From Leisingera thetidis (GTDB taxonomy: Bacteria > Pseudomonadota > Alphaproteobacteria > Rhodobacterales > Rhodobacteraceae): a stretch of DNA of 64,000 nucleotides. Location: NCBI RefSeq assembly GCF_025857195.1, contig NZ_CP109788.1:248001-312000 (forward strand). Direction: 5' to 3'. Position numbers and translations under genes: made by a program. Shown here piece by piece: positions 47,810 to 55,170 of this stretch; position 1 is the first letter of the stretch, and each line of letters begins with the position of its first letter. Under the pieces are notes generated by a model that had not been told where the DNA came from, did not search any database, and saw only the letters and a program-made list of their open reading frames with translations.

Positions 47810-49366
47810 TCAGTAGCTCTGGTTCAGCTCGTCCGCGGCGGGGATTTCCCGCTCGCGCCGCGCGATATAGTCCAGCAGCGCTTCGTTCCTGGCCTCGTCC
47901 AGCTTGGGTTCCTGGTACTCGGACAGCAGCTTTTTGGCGCGATTGAGAGCGCGTTCGGTGATTTCGACGCTGCCCTCGGCCTGCCATTGCTCGATCGAGT
48001 TGTTGTCGAACAGCTCCGGCATGAAGAACGCCTCCTGGAAATTCTCCTGGGTATGCGGGTGGCCCAGATAGTGGCCGCCGGGGCCGACATCGGGCACGGC
48101 CGAGAGCGCCTGATCGAAATCGTGCCATTTCGGCCCTTCCGCCATCCTGTAGGCCATCGCGCATTGTTCGGCATCGACGATGAACTTGGCCACCGAGCAG
48201 TGCATACCGGCCTCGTTCCAGCCCGCCGAATGCCAGATGTAGTTGGCGCCGGCATGCATCACTGCCGACAGGGTGGTCGCCGATTCGTAGCCCGCCTGCG
48301 CGTCAAACGTCTTGGCCCCGCCCAGCGTGTTGGAGGTCCGCCACGGCACCCCGTAATAGCGCGCCATCTGGCCGATCATGAAGTTCATCAGGCTGATCTC
48401 CGGCGTGCCCGCCATCGGCGCGCCGGATTTCATGCTGACGGTCGACAGGTAGTGGCCATAGATCGCCGGCGCGCCCTTGCGGATCACCTGGGTATAGGCC
48501 AGCGCGCTCAGCGCCTCGGCATTGAGCTGCGCCACCGTGGCCGGAACCGAGGCCGGGGTGTTGGCGCCGCCCAGCACAAACGGCGAGCACAGAACCGGCT
48601 GGTTGCGCTTGCAGAAGGCGCGCATGGCGCCCAGCATGGTCTCATCCCAAACCAGCGGCGAGTTGCCGTTGCAATTGCCGGTGGTGACCGGGTGGTCCTC
48701 CAGGAAATCCTCGCCGAACAGGATCGCGCACATCTCCATCACGTCCTCGGCGTTCTTGGGGCTGGTGGTCATGCCCATGAACGTCTTGTCGGAGTATTTC
48801 ATCGACGAATAGGTGATGCGCAGATGGCGCTGGCTGATCGGGTGATCATAAGGTTCGACGATGTGGTGCGCCGAGGAATGCAGGGCCGGCATCATATGCG
48901 CCAGCTTGTGGAACATCGCCAGGTCGTCCAGCATCGGGTTGCGGCGCACGTCATCAAGGTCGCGCAGGAAGGGCGCGCCTGTCATCGGCACAAAGATCGA
49001 ATGCCTGCCGCCCAGGCGGACATTCTTTTTCGGGTCGCGCGCGTGATAGGTGAAATCGCTGGGGATGGTCTTGATCAGCTCGCGCACCAGGCCGCGGTCG
49101 AGATAGACCAGCTCGCCCTCGACCTTGGCGCCGGCGCGTTTCCAGTCCTCCAGCGCGATGGGGTCGCGGAACTGAACGCCAACGTTTTCCAGTATGTCCA
49201 TCGACGCGGTGTCGATCATTTCGACCTGGGCGCCGTCCATCACCTCGCACAGGGGGATGTTGCGGGCGAGGCCCGGCAGCATGTCGAACTTCGGGGCGGT
49301 GCGCAGGGCGCGGCGGGCAGTGCGGCCGCCGGAGCGTGCGCGGGGGGCAGTGGCTTGCTCAGTCAT
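47810..49366 (-). CDS. Trimethylamine-methyltransferase (MttB)-family protein, no pyrrolysine
   Basis: The 518-residue protein belongs to the MttB superfamily ([59 protein letters not shown]). The frame has no internal amber codon, so it is a non-pyrrolysine homologue like MtgB or MtpB. Those move a methyl group from glycine or proline betaine to a corrinoid protein. The start [14 protein letters not shown] at 49366 is chosen within a frame that runs on to 49768. Next to hpbD it is a good candidate for the first demethylation of a proline-type betaine. No corrinoid protein gene is near, and the methyl acceptor is unknown. Confidence 0.9.
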   Translation of the reverse strand: MTEQATAPRARSGGRTARRALRTAPKFDMLPGLARNIPLCEVMDGAQVEMIDTASMDILENVGVQFRDPIALEDWKRAGAKVEGELVYLDRGLVRELIKTIPSDFTYHARDPKKNVRLGGRHSIFVPMTGAPFLRDLDDVRRNPMLDDLAMFHKLAHMMPALHSSAHHIVEPYDHPISQRHLRITYSSMKYSDKTFMGMTTSPKNAEDVMEMCAILFGEDFLEDHPVTTGNCNGNSPLVWDETMLGAMRAFCKRNQPVLCSPFVLGGANTPASVPATVAQLNAEALSALAYTQVIRKGAPAIYGHYLSTVSMKSGAPMAGTPEISLMNFMIGQMARYYGVPWRTSNTLGGAKTFDAQAGYESATTLSAVMHAGANYIWHSAGWNEAGMHCSVAKFIVDAEQCAMAYRMAEGPKWHDFDQALSAVPDVGPGGHYLGHPHTQENFQEAFFMPELFDNNSIEQWQAEGSVEITERALNRAKKLLSEYQEPKLDEARNEALLDYIARREREIPAADELNQSY

Positions 49367-49636
49367 GGCAGAGGTCTCCTTTGACGGCGAGTTTCCCCGA
49401 ATGAATGCGGTTTCACCTGCAGGATTCCGAAATACGGTTGCAAAAACCGACATTCCATCCGATGGAACCGGCTTGGGCTGGCAGGGCAGCGGCCGCAGAC
49501 CGCTCCCGGCACCGGCGTTCAGCAGCGGCGGCCGCCTGATTGCACCGTTATTAGACCCTGTTACGGCAGAATCCGCCGGGCGGTCCGGGCTGACGCGACC
49601 CGCCCGGCCCCAGCCGTAGCGGATCATGCACAATGA

Positions 49637-49807
49637 GGCAGAGATTTTTCGCCGGACGCAAGGAAGGAGCTGCGGCTGTTCAGCGCCGGCGAGGCGGCGG
49701 AAATGCTGGGCATTTCCCCCAGCTTCCTGCGCAAGCTGCATTTTGACGGCAAATTCCCCGAGGTGCACACCGCGAGGGCGACAAGGTGCGGGTTCTGTCC
49801 TTCCTGA
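49637..49807 (+). pseudogene. Fragment of a plasmid ParA/RepA-type partition protein
   Basis: Between in-frame stops at 49634-49636 and 49805-49807 the frame reads FSPDARKELRLFSAGEAAEM and on to LRKLHFDGKFPEVHTA. This is the N-terminal MerR-like helix-turn-helix region of RepA/ParA partition ATPases of alphaproteobacterial plasmids. The start, the Walker A box and the rest of the ATPase are absent. It appears to be a relic of a past plasmid integration or excision. The match is from memory. Confidence 0.65.
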
Positions 49808-49822
49808 ACTTCAATGGCTCGC

Positions 49823-50376
49823 TCAGTCAAGATCGTGTGGATCCGGCAAGGAACCACTTCCAGAAGGTGTTCGAGGAACTCCCAAGCCGTCCGCCGGTCG
49901 GCCTTTCCGGCCAGTTGGGTGACTGCGAACTTGCTGGTCCGGTCGATGGCAACGGAGAGATAGAGCTTTCCTTCGGCTGTCTGCACTTCGGCGATATCCA
50001 TGTGAAGGAAGCCAATGGGGTAGCGCTTGAAGCGCTGACGCTTGGGCTTGTCCTCTTGGACATCCGGCAACCGTGAGATCCCATGCCGCTGAAGACAGCG
50101 GTGCAGCGCTGACCGGGTCAGGTGCGGAATGGATGGTTGCAAGGCGTATAGGCAATCATCCAGCGGCAGGAGCGTGTGCCGACGGAAAGCCACCACCAAT
50201 GCCTCCTCAGCCTCGCTGAGAACGGTCGACCGAGGCTCCTTCGGACCGGTCTTGCAATCCTCGGCCGTCTCGCGCTTGCGCCACTTCGCGGCCGTCTTCG
50301 GGTTGATACCGAGGTCCCGGCTCAACGCTGCGGTCGAAGCTTGCGGTCGCTGTATTGCGGCTCGGATGGCGTGCGT
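49823..50376 (-). pseudogene. Truncated IS481-family transposase
   Basis: The frame carries the N-terminal part of an IS481 transposase: HTH (LSRDLGINPKTAAKWRKRET, DDCLYALQPSIPHLTRSALH) and the first catalytic aspartate in GFLHMDIAEVQTAEGKLYL. Similarity stops abruptly after RIHTILT at about 49823, losing the second Asp and the Glu. At the 5' side the reading frame is cut by a hairpin insert (50377-50413) with an in-frame TAG. It cannot be functional. Confidence 0.85.
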
Positions 50377-50413
50377 GCCCTATCGGCAGATTGCTCCGCA
50401 ATCGCCTGCCGGG
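50377..50413 (+). repeat. Hairpin insert copy A (in IS481 remnant)
   Basis: This insert begins CCCTATCGG and ends CTGCCGGG, with an inner stem ATTGC/GCAAT. It shares outer sequence and stem-loop plan with the inserts in the IS3 copy at 51252, 51351, 51573 and 52005. It displaces the transposase N-terminus. Confidence 0.65.
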
Positions 50414-50442
50414 TGTGCGACCAAGAGCCCGCCATCCGCGCT

Positions 50443-50476
50443 CATTCAAGTCTCGCGCTAAACCGAGACTTGAATG
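50443..50476. repeat. Perfect 13-bp inverted repeat at the IS481/restriction-fragment junction
   Basis: Arms at 50443-50455 and 50464-50476 (CGAGACTTGAATG on the right) flank an 8-base spacer. It sits where the IS481 remnant meets the DUF1524-like fragment and could be an inverted end or an insertion scar. Confidence 0.6.
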
Positions 50477-50727
50477 AATGGAACCATTGGGATGAGGACA
50501 CAATACAGCAGCGCGCTGAAGTGCTTTTCAAAGCAGCCCGGCGCGTCTGGATTGCTCCAATCCGACGGAAAGGCTTTTCCAAGGCTTCATATACTACTAA
50601 TGAAAACAACAATGGATCGCGATCTGGAATGCCAGAAGATGGTACGCGGTGTGAATTCACCTACGGCAGTCAAGTGCATCGCGGGATCATCAAGGACAGT
50701 CAACTTTTCGTTGAAGGATACAGCACA
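50458..50727 (+). pseudogene. C-terminal fragment of a probable DUF1524/GmrSD-type restriction protein
   Basis: The frame contains WDEDTIQQRAEVLFKAARRV followed after a linker by GTRCEFTYGSQVHRGIIKD and ends at the IS3 boundary. The first segment resembles the last helix of the DUF1524 nuclease domain of GmrSD-type modification-dependent restriction enzymes. The second resembles a RAMA/DUF4357-type domain found at their ends. There is no start, no HNH-like motif and no natural C-terminus, so it is a remnant between two IS elements. The identification is by eye and moderate. Confidence 0.45.
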
Positions 50728-51056
50728 TGACGTGCTCCCCGCAGAGTCCGCGGTTATTAGTTCGCCCTGTTCAGGGTTTGGTCCTCTACTGACCGTTGGT
50801 GATACTCCCACGGGGTGGGCCCGTCGAGGCTCGTATGCGGGCGATGGTGATTGTAATCGTCACGCCAGGCCGCGATCAACTCTCGGGCGTGGCGCAGGCT
50901 GGCGAACAAGTGCTCGTTCAGGCACTCGTCCCGGAGGCGGCCGTTGAAGCTTTCGACAAAGCCGTTCTGCATGGGCTTGCCTGACGCGATGTAGTGCCAC
51001 TCGACCTTCCGGTCTTCCTGCCATTTCAGAATGGCATTCGACGTCAGTTCGGTCCC

Positions 51057-51100
51057 GCTCGCCATTGTCCTCGGACCAATGGCGGACAAAGCTCGCTCGC
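51057..51100 (-). repeat. Hairpin insert copy F, replacing the catalytic SDNG site of OrfB
   Basis: Arms 51060-51070 and 51073-51084 form an 11-bp stem with one bulged base. GCTCG flanks both sides. In the protein it turns VVSDNGTELT into VVS-(14 residues)-GTELT, keeping the frame but losing the Asp. It differs in sequence from copies A-E and may be another family. Confidence 0.55.
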
Positions 51101-51251
51101 TGACCACCATGCAGGGATAGCCACGCGTTCGGGCGATATTATCGAGCTCACGGGCAACCCGCTGGCCGGAGAGCGAGGTGTCCACGACCGCGGCCAGGCA
51201 TTCCCGGCTGAAGTCGTCAATGACGCAGAGCACCCGGAAACGGCGGCCATC

Positions 51252-51291
51252 CCTTGCCCGGCAGGGCATTGCGCAGCAATGTCCCGAGAGG
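51252..51291 (-). repeat. Hairpin insert copy B (in OrfB)
   Basis: This 40-base insert lies within a segment that should read S-D-R-L-S-D-G-R-R-F-R. Its 36-base core is identical to copy E but inverted on the plus strand. It carries GGGACATTGC/GCAATGCCC inner arms and CCTCTC/CTGCCGGGC outer sequence. It shifts the frame. Confidence 0.7.
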
Positions 51292-51350
51292 CGGACAAGC
51301 GGTCCGAGACGAAGTCCAGCGACCATCTCTGGTTCGGCCCTTGCGGGATC

Positions 51351-51392
51351 GCCCCTCTCGGCAGCATGCTGCGCATGCGCCTGCCGGGCAGT
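51351..51392 (+). repeat. Hairpin insert copy C (in OrfB)
   Basis: This insert of about 42 bases begins GCCCCTCTCGGCAG and ends CTGCCGGGCAGT. Its inner arms GCATGC/GCATGC differ from copies B and E but still pair. It interrupts OrfB just before the [12 protein letters not shown] segment. Confidence 0.7.
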
Positions 51393-51572
51393 GATGAGCG
51401 CACGCGTCCCAATGACGCGTTTTCGCCCGCCGCGCTTGCGCACGCTCAGCCCCTCTTCGCGGTAGATCCGGTAGAGCGCTACACCCTACAAACGATCCCC
51501 CGGATCGTCTGCCTTACGGGCTTCGATCCAGTTCACCTTCCAGCCCTCGCGGCCGAGCAGCAGGTGCAGCCG

Positions 51573-51613
51573 CCCCTCTCATGGTTTGCAAGCAAACCAC
51601 TGCCGGGCAGTGG
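51573..51613 (+). repeat. Hairpin insert copy D (in OrfB)
   Basis: This 41-base insert begins CCCCTCTC and ends CTGCCGGGCAGTGG. Its inner arms TGGTTTGC/GCAAACCA are unrelated in sequence to the other copies yet pair perfectly. It interrupts OrfB at R-R-R-F-G-Y/R-L-H-L. Confidence 0.7.
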
Positions 51614-51803
51614 ATAGCCGAAGCGCCGCCGTTCGCTGGACAGCTCCTTCAGCCTCTCTCGCAACTCGGCGTCCGCAGGCCTGGTTGATCCACGCCGATG
51701 GACGCGCGGATCGATCCCGGCCAGGGCCCAGGCCCGCCGCTGGTTGTAGTTCTTCTCTGTCATGGCCCAGTCCACGGCTCTCCGCCTTGCACCGGGCCTC
51801 AAA

Positions 51804-51846
51804 AGGGTTCGCAGGCTCACTCGAACGCATGGCGTTCGCCTGCTGC
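51804..51846 (-). repeat. Hairpin insert copy G (end of OrfA)
   Basis: About 43 bases replace the normal end of OrfA after LKEMLG. They contain nested arms GCAGGC/GCCTGC (51811-51816, 51838-51843) and CGAACGC/GCGTTCG (51822-51828, 51832-51838). The sequence differs from copies A-E. Confidence 0.5.
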
Positions 51847-52145
51847 CATTCCCAGCATCTCTTTCAGCGTTGCCACATCAAGCATGTGCTCGGCCAACAT
51901 CTTCTTGAGCTTGGCGTTCTCGACCTCCAGAGCCTTCAGCCTCTTGGCCTCGGACACTTCCATGCCGCCATACTTCGAACGCCTTTTGCAGAAAGTGCCA
52001 TCGCCCCCTCTCGGGACATTGCTGCGCAATGCCCTGCCGGGCGGTGGATGCCGTGCTTCCGGCACAGTTCCTTCGCCCCCATTCCGGCCTGGTGCTCCTT
52101 CAGGATGCCAATGATCTGCTCTTCGCTGAAACGGCTTTTCCGCAT
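51817..52145 (-). pseudogene. IS3-family transposase OrfA (broken)
   Basis: The N-terminus MRKSRFSEEQIIGILKEHQA and the leucine-rich SEAKRLKALEVENAKLKKML region of an IS3 OrfA are both present, but in different frames. A 42-base hairpin insert (copy E, 52005-52046) separates them after KELCRKHGI. The end is altered by copy G. OrfA normally binds the IS ends and supplies the N-terminus of the OrfAB fusion. Confidence 0.88.
52005..52046 (+). repeat. Hairpin insert copy E (in OrfA)
   Basis: This 42-base insert begins CCCCTCTCGGGAC and ends CTGCCGGGCGGTG. Inner arms CATTGC/GCAATG flank a TGC loop. It lies between the GGCATC and (A)GCGATGGC of orfA. Its core is the same as copy B in the other orientation. 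Confidence 0.72.
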
Positions 52146-52407
52146 CGTCTGTCTCCTCGCTTGGAGAACAGGCTAACTTCAAATCGCGGACTTTTCAGGG
52201 GAGCACGTCCGGTGGACTGCCATTCCCCTGCCAGTTCGTTGAAATATTAAAACTTCGCGAGCGATATCCTGCGGGCACTCGACAGTCTGAAGCCAACAGG
52301 AGCATACTTCGGTCTTAACAGGAACCTGAAGGCTCAGAGCTCACTTGCCAGGGCGAGTTCCAGAGCTGTCTTGGAAAGAAGAGCCGTTATGTTCAAGAGC
52401 AATCGAC

Positions 52408-55047
52408 ATGTTTGAGGTCCCCAGAGAGGATCTTCTCAAACCTTTTGCAAGGACCCCGGCCGCGAGCCTCATCACCATCGAGGCTCCGGCGGGCAGCGGC
52501 AAGACCACCCTTCTGCGTCAACTCCGGGAGCAACTTTCGTGCCGGGGCCTGCGGCAGGTTCATGTCCAGCCCGGGGCCGACACCGACGAACCGGATTTGC
52601 TGCAGAATCTCCTGGATGCCATCGGCGTCAGCGGACTGAGCGCAGAACTCGAGCTGCCGCATCGCGATGACGCATTCGAAACATTTACAGACCGTTTCGT
52701 TCAGGAACTAACCTCCCTTGCGGGGCACACCTTCGTGATTGTCGACGATTTTCACCGCTACAAGTCGGCATCTGCGATAAAACTCCTCACCACCCTTGCG
52801 CATCTGGAGCCACGGCCGCCGGTCACCATCGTTGTCGCATCGCGGGCTGCATGCGATATTCCGGTGTCGGCTCTGCGATTGCGAGGACGGCTCGTTGAAC
52901 TTGATCAGCGCAGCCTGAAGTTTTCGGAACGCGAGGCAAATGCTCTTCGCGAAATGGCCGGCACCGGCCTCGACAAGGCCATCTGGACCGCGTTCTGGAA
53001 AAAAGTGGACGGATGGGCCGTCGCGCTGCAACTTGCCTTGATCCTCCTGCGGGAGCGCAAGATCGGCATCTCCGACCTGCTGAATTTTTCCGGAACGCAG
53101 CGGGAAATGGCGTCCTATCTGTCGCAATTGATCGTCGACGGCGCCTCGGAACAGGACCGGGCCCTCCTCTATACCGCAGCCGCCTTCGACAGTCTCCGGC
53201 CGGATGTCACCGGGGCCGTCCTGGGCCGCGCACGGGCCGACCGCTTGCACGATCTGATCGCAACCCTTGCGCTGCCAACCGAAATCGCCGGCAAGCAACC
53301 CGGAGAGATCCGTTTGCATGGCGTGGTGTCGGAGTTTCTGAAGGCGCGTGCGCAGAGCAAGCGGGTGGACATGCGCGCCCTGCAGGCAAACGCCGCCGCG
53401 TTCCTTGAATCCTCCGGCGAGTGGCGCAAGGCTATTCGCTACGGCCTGTCCACGGGCGATCTTGCCCTTGCCGCGGGCATCGCGGAACGGGGCGGCGGGT
53501 GGCGCTTGGTCTACAGGGGCGAAGAAGGCACGCCACGCCAGTTCCGGGACTTGGCGAAAATGCCCCGCGAACTCTATGGCAATTACCCTCGGACGGTGCT
53601 GGGCCTGTCTGTGTCAGCCGCAAAACGAGGCGAGATCGACCTGGCGCTCGACCTTCTGGAGAAGATTGCGGCAGTTGCGGACCCGGCGGACCTGGCTCTA
53701 GCAGCAGAGCTGAGGCTCATCAGCGCCTTGATGGATCTCTACAGTGATCGCCAGACATCGCCCGAGGCCATCGAGCAATTGGAAAAGGACATTTCCAAGG
53801 ACACCGAGGTGGATGCCGTTCGGCTTGCCTTGACACAGAACCTTCTGTGTTTCTGTTCGCTGCAAGCTGCGAATTTCAAGGCAGCGATTCACTATGGACG
53901 GCTGTCGGTTGCTGCATTCCGTGACGCGCGGTCGGATTTCGGTGCGGCTCACCTGCCCTTGCACATCGGGCAGGCAGAATTTTTCGGGGGGCAGATGGAC
54001 AACGCACGCGCCACGCTCCAGCAGCATTCCGAGCATTGCGTTGAAGAACTGGGAGCGACAGCGGATCTGACCCTGATGACCCAGGCCCTGCTGTCAGAGA
54101 CCATCATCGAACAGGGCGCAAATCCCCCGGACAGGGCATTCCTGCGCGAGGCGTTCATCCGGCTGGGAAAACGGGACAGCTGGTTTGATCCACTGGCCTC
54201 GCTTCTGGTTTCACAGATACGGCTGGCCCTTGCCGATGGCGACAGTACCGAGGCAGAGGTCATACTTTCCCAGGCCGAGGACATTGCTCATCGCCGGCAT
54301 TACCACCGTTTGCTGGGCCTCGTCAGACAGCTGCGCATAGAGATCCTGCTCAAGAGCGGTCAAACCAAGGATGCGGAGCAACTGCTGGGTCTTGCCGCCG
54401 GCACCAAGGTGTCCAGTCCGGCCTATGATCCGGTAAATCTGCGCGGCAGTCCTTCGGAGGCCCTGCAGGCCCGGCTCCTGCTGGACAAAGGGGCCTTTGG
54501 CGAAGCGTTGCCGCTGCTGGATGCACTGCTGGCAGACCCCGCCGCTGCCCGGAATGCACAGCGCAGCATTCGTCTGTCCTTGCAGAAAATACGGACCCTG
54601 GTGGCGATGGAAGATACCGGCAAGGCACGCGCTGACCTGGAGCGCCTGGCCTTGACCCACCGGGTTGACCTGTACCGGCTGCCTTTCGTTGAAGAGGGGC
54701 CGGTTCTGGCCCGGTTTATGTCAGAGCATATCGCAGGCCTTGATCCTCAGTCGCTGATCCACCGCCGGCTGGCGCCCCCGTCGGACCTGATTGCATGCCA
54801 CTACCCCGGCGCCCGGGCGGCACCATCGGAACTGGTTCATCTGACCGGCACGGAAGCTCAGGTGATCAGCTTGCTTGAAAAGGGCAAGACCAACAAGGAA
54901 ATCGCGCGCGACCTGTCCGTCACGGTCAACACCGTGAAGTTTCACCTGAGCAACATTTTCAGAAAGCTCGGCGTGAGCACCCGCACAGCGGCCATCACCA
55001 CGTGCCGCGAACAAGGGTTGCTCTCTGCCGCATTCGGCCGATCATAA
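52408..55047 (+). CDS. MalT-like ATP-dependent LuxR-family regulator (large LAL type)
   Basis: The 879-residue regulator has an N-terminal STAND-type ATPase (Walker A in EAPAGSGKTTLL near residue 30, Walker B in TFVIVDDFH) and a long central region of TPR-like helices. A C-terminal LuxR helix-turn-helix follows at about 810-875 (LTGTEAQVISLLEKGKTNKE, VNTVKFHLSNIFRKLGVSTR). Such proteins oligomerise on binding ATP and an inducer. ATG 52408 is chosen; a TTG at 52345 would add 21 residues, and neither has a strong ribosome-binding site. It is just upstream of and co-directional with the hydantoinase genes, which it probably activates. Confidence 0.87.
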   Translation: MFEVPREDLLKPFARTPAASLITIEAPAGSGKTTLLRQLREQLSCRGLRQVHVQPGADTDEPDLLQNLLDAIGVSGLSAELELPHRDDAFETFTDRFVQELTSLAGHTFVIVDDFHRYKSASAIKLLTTLAHLEPRPPVTIVVASRAACDIPVSALRLRGRLVELDQRSLKFSEREANALREMAGTGLDKAIWTAFWKKVDGWAVALQLALILLRERKIGISDLLNFSGTQREMASYLSQLIVDGASEQDRALLYTAAAFDSLRPDVTGAVLGRARADRLHDLIATLALPTEIAGKQPGEIRLHGVVSEFLKARAQSKRVDMRALQANAAAFLESSGEWRKAIRYGLSTGDLALAAGIAERGGGWRLVYRGEEGTPRQFRDLAKMPRELYGNYPRTVLGLSVSAAKRGEIDLALDLLEKIAAVADPADLALAAELRLISALMDLYSDRQTSPEAIEQLEKDISKDTEVDAVRLALTQNLLCFCSLQAANFKAAIHYGRLSVAAFRDARSDFGAAHLPLHIGQAEFFGGQMDNARATLQQHSEHCVEELGATADLTLMTQALLSETIIEQGANPPDRAFLREAFIRLGKRDSWFDPLASLLVSQIRLALADGDSTEAEVILSQAEDIAHRRHYHRLLGLVRQLRIEILLKSGQTKDAEQLLGLAAGTKVSSPAYDPVNLRGSPSEALQARLLLDKGAFGEALPLLDALLADPAAARNAQRSIRLSLQKIRTLVAMEDTGKARADLERLALTHRVDLYRLPFVEEGPVLARFMSEHIAGLDPQSLIHRRLAPPSDLIACHYPGARAAPSELVHLTGTEAQVISLLEKGKTNKEIARDLSVTVNTVKFHLSNIFRKLGVSTRTAAITTCREQGLLSAAFGRS

Positions 55048-55170
55048 GTAAGCAAAATCAACAACTTGATGCGCCCCACCCACACGGGTAGGGTGCCGCC
55101 TTTTCCCCGTCCTCTACGCTTTGAGCATGGTTAAGCCCGAATCAAGCAGGGGCTCTGACAACGGAAGGGG

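Larger units (their letters stand above)
50757..51803 (-). pseudogene. IS3-family transposase OrfB (broken)
   Basis: OrfB pieces are in different frames: AMTEKNYNQRRAWALAGIDP and ELRERLKELSSERRRFGYP, then [11 protein letters not shown] with the first catalytic Asp, then [21 protein letters not shown] and a good C-terminus ([20 protein letters not shown] with the catalytic Glu region). Four inserts (D 51573-51613, C 51351-51392, B 51252-51291, F about 51057-51100) break it. The F insert removes the catalytic Asp of the usual SDNGTE motif. It is dead. Confidence 0.88.
50729..52209 (-). mobile_element. Degenerate IS3-family insertion sequence
   Basis: Terminal inverted repeats are visible: GACGTGCTCCCC at 50729-50740 and its complement GGGGAGCACGTC ending at 52209, with similarity reaching about 25 bases inward (AGTCCGCG on both sides). 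Between them lie orfA and orfB of an IS3-type element. I see no matching target duplication outside the ends. The 1481-bp length exceeds the usual 1.2-1.3 kb, which is explained by about six small inserts. Confidence 0.85.

Noticed and set aside
49367..49636. A continuation of the MttB-like gene upstream to 49768
   Set aside because: The extra residues lack family similarity and run into the ParA fragment. The ATG at 49366 gives the normal N-terminus.
50377..52046. A CRISPR array, suggested by several similar palindromic repeats
   Set aside because: The copies are irregularly spaced, occur in both orientations and sit inside transposase genes. There are no equal-length spacers and no cas genes.
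50720..52215. A target-site duplication flanking the IS3 element
   Set aside because: The bases just outside the two inverted repeats (CAT on the left, CGG on the right) do not match, so I cannot claim a duplication.
55048..55170. A LuxR/MalT binding site in the hyuB upstream region (ACCCACACGGGT and GGGTAGGGTG)
   Set aside because: A short G/C dyad exists at 55078-55089, but it does not match a consensus I know well enough to call.
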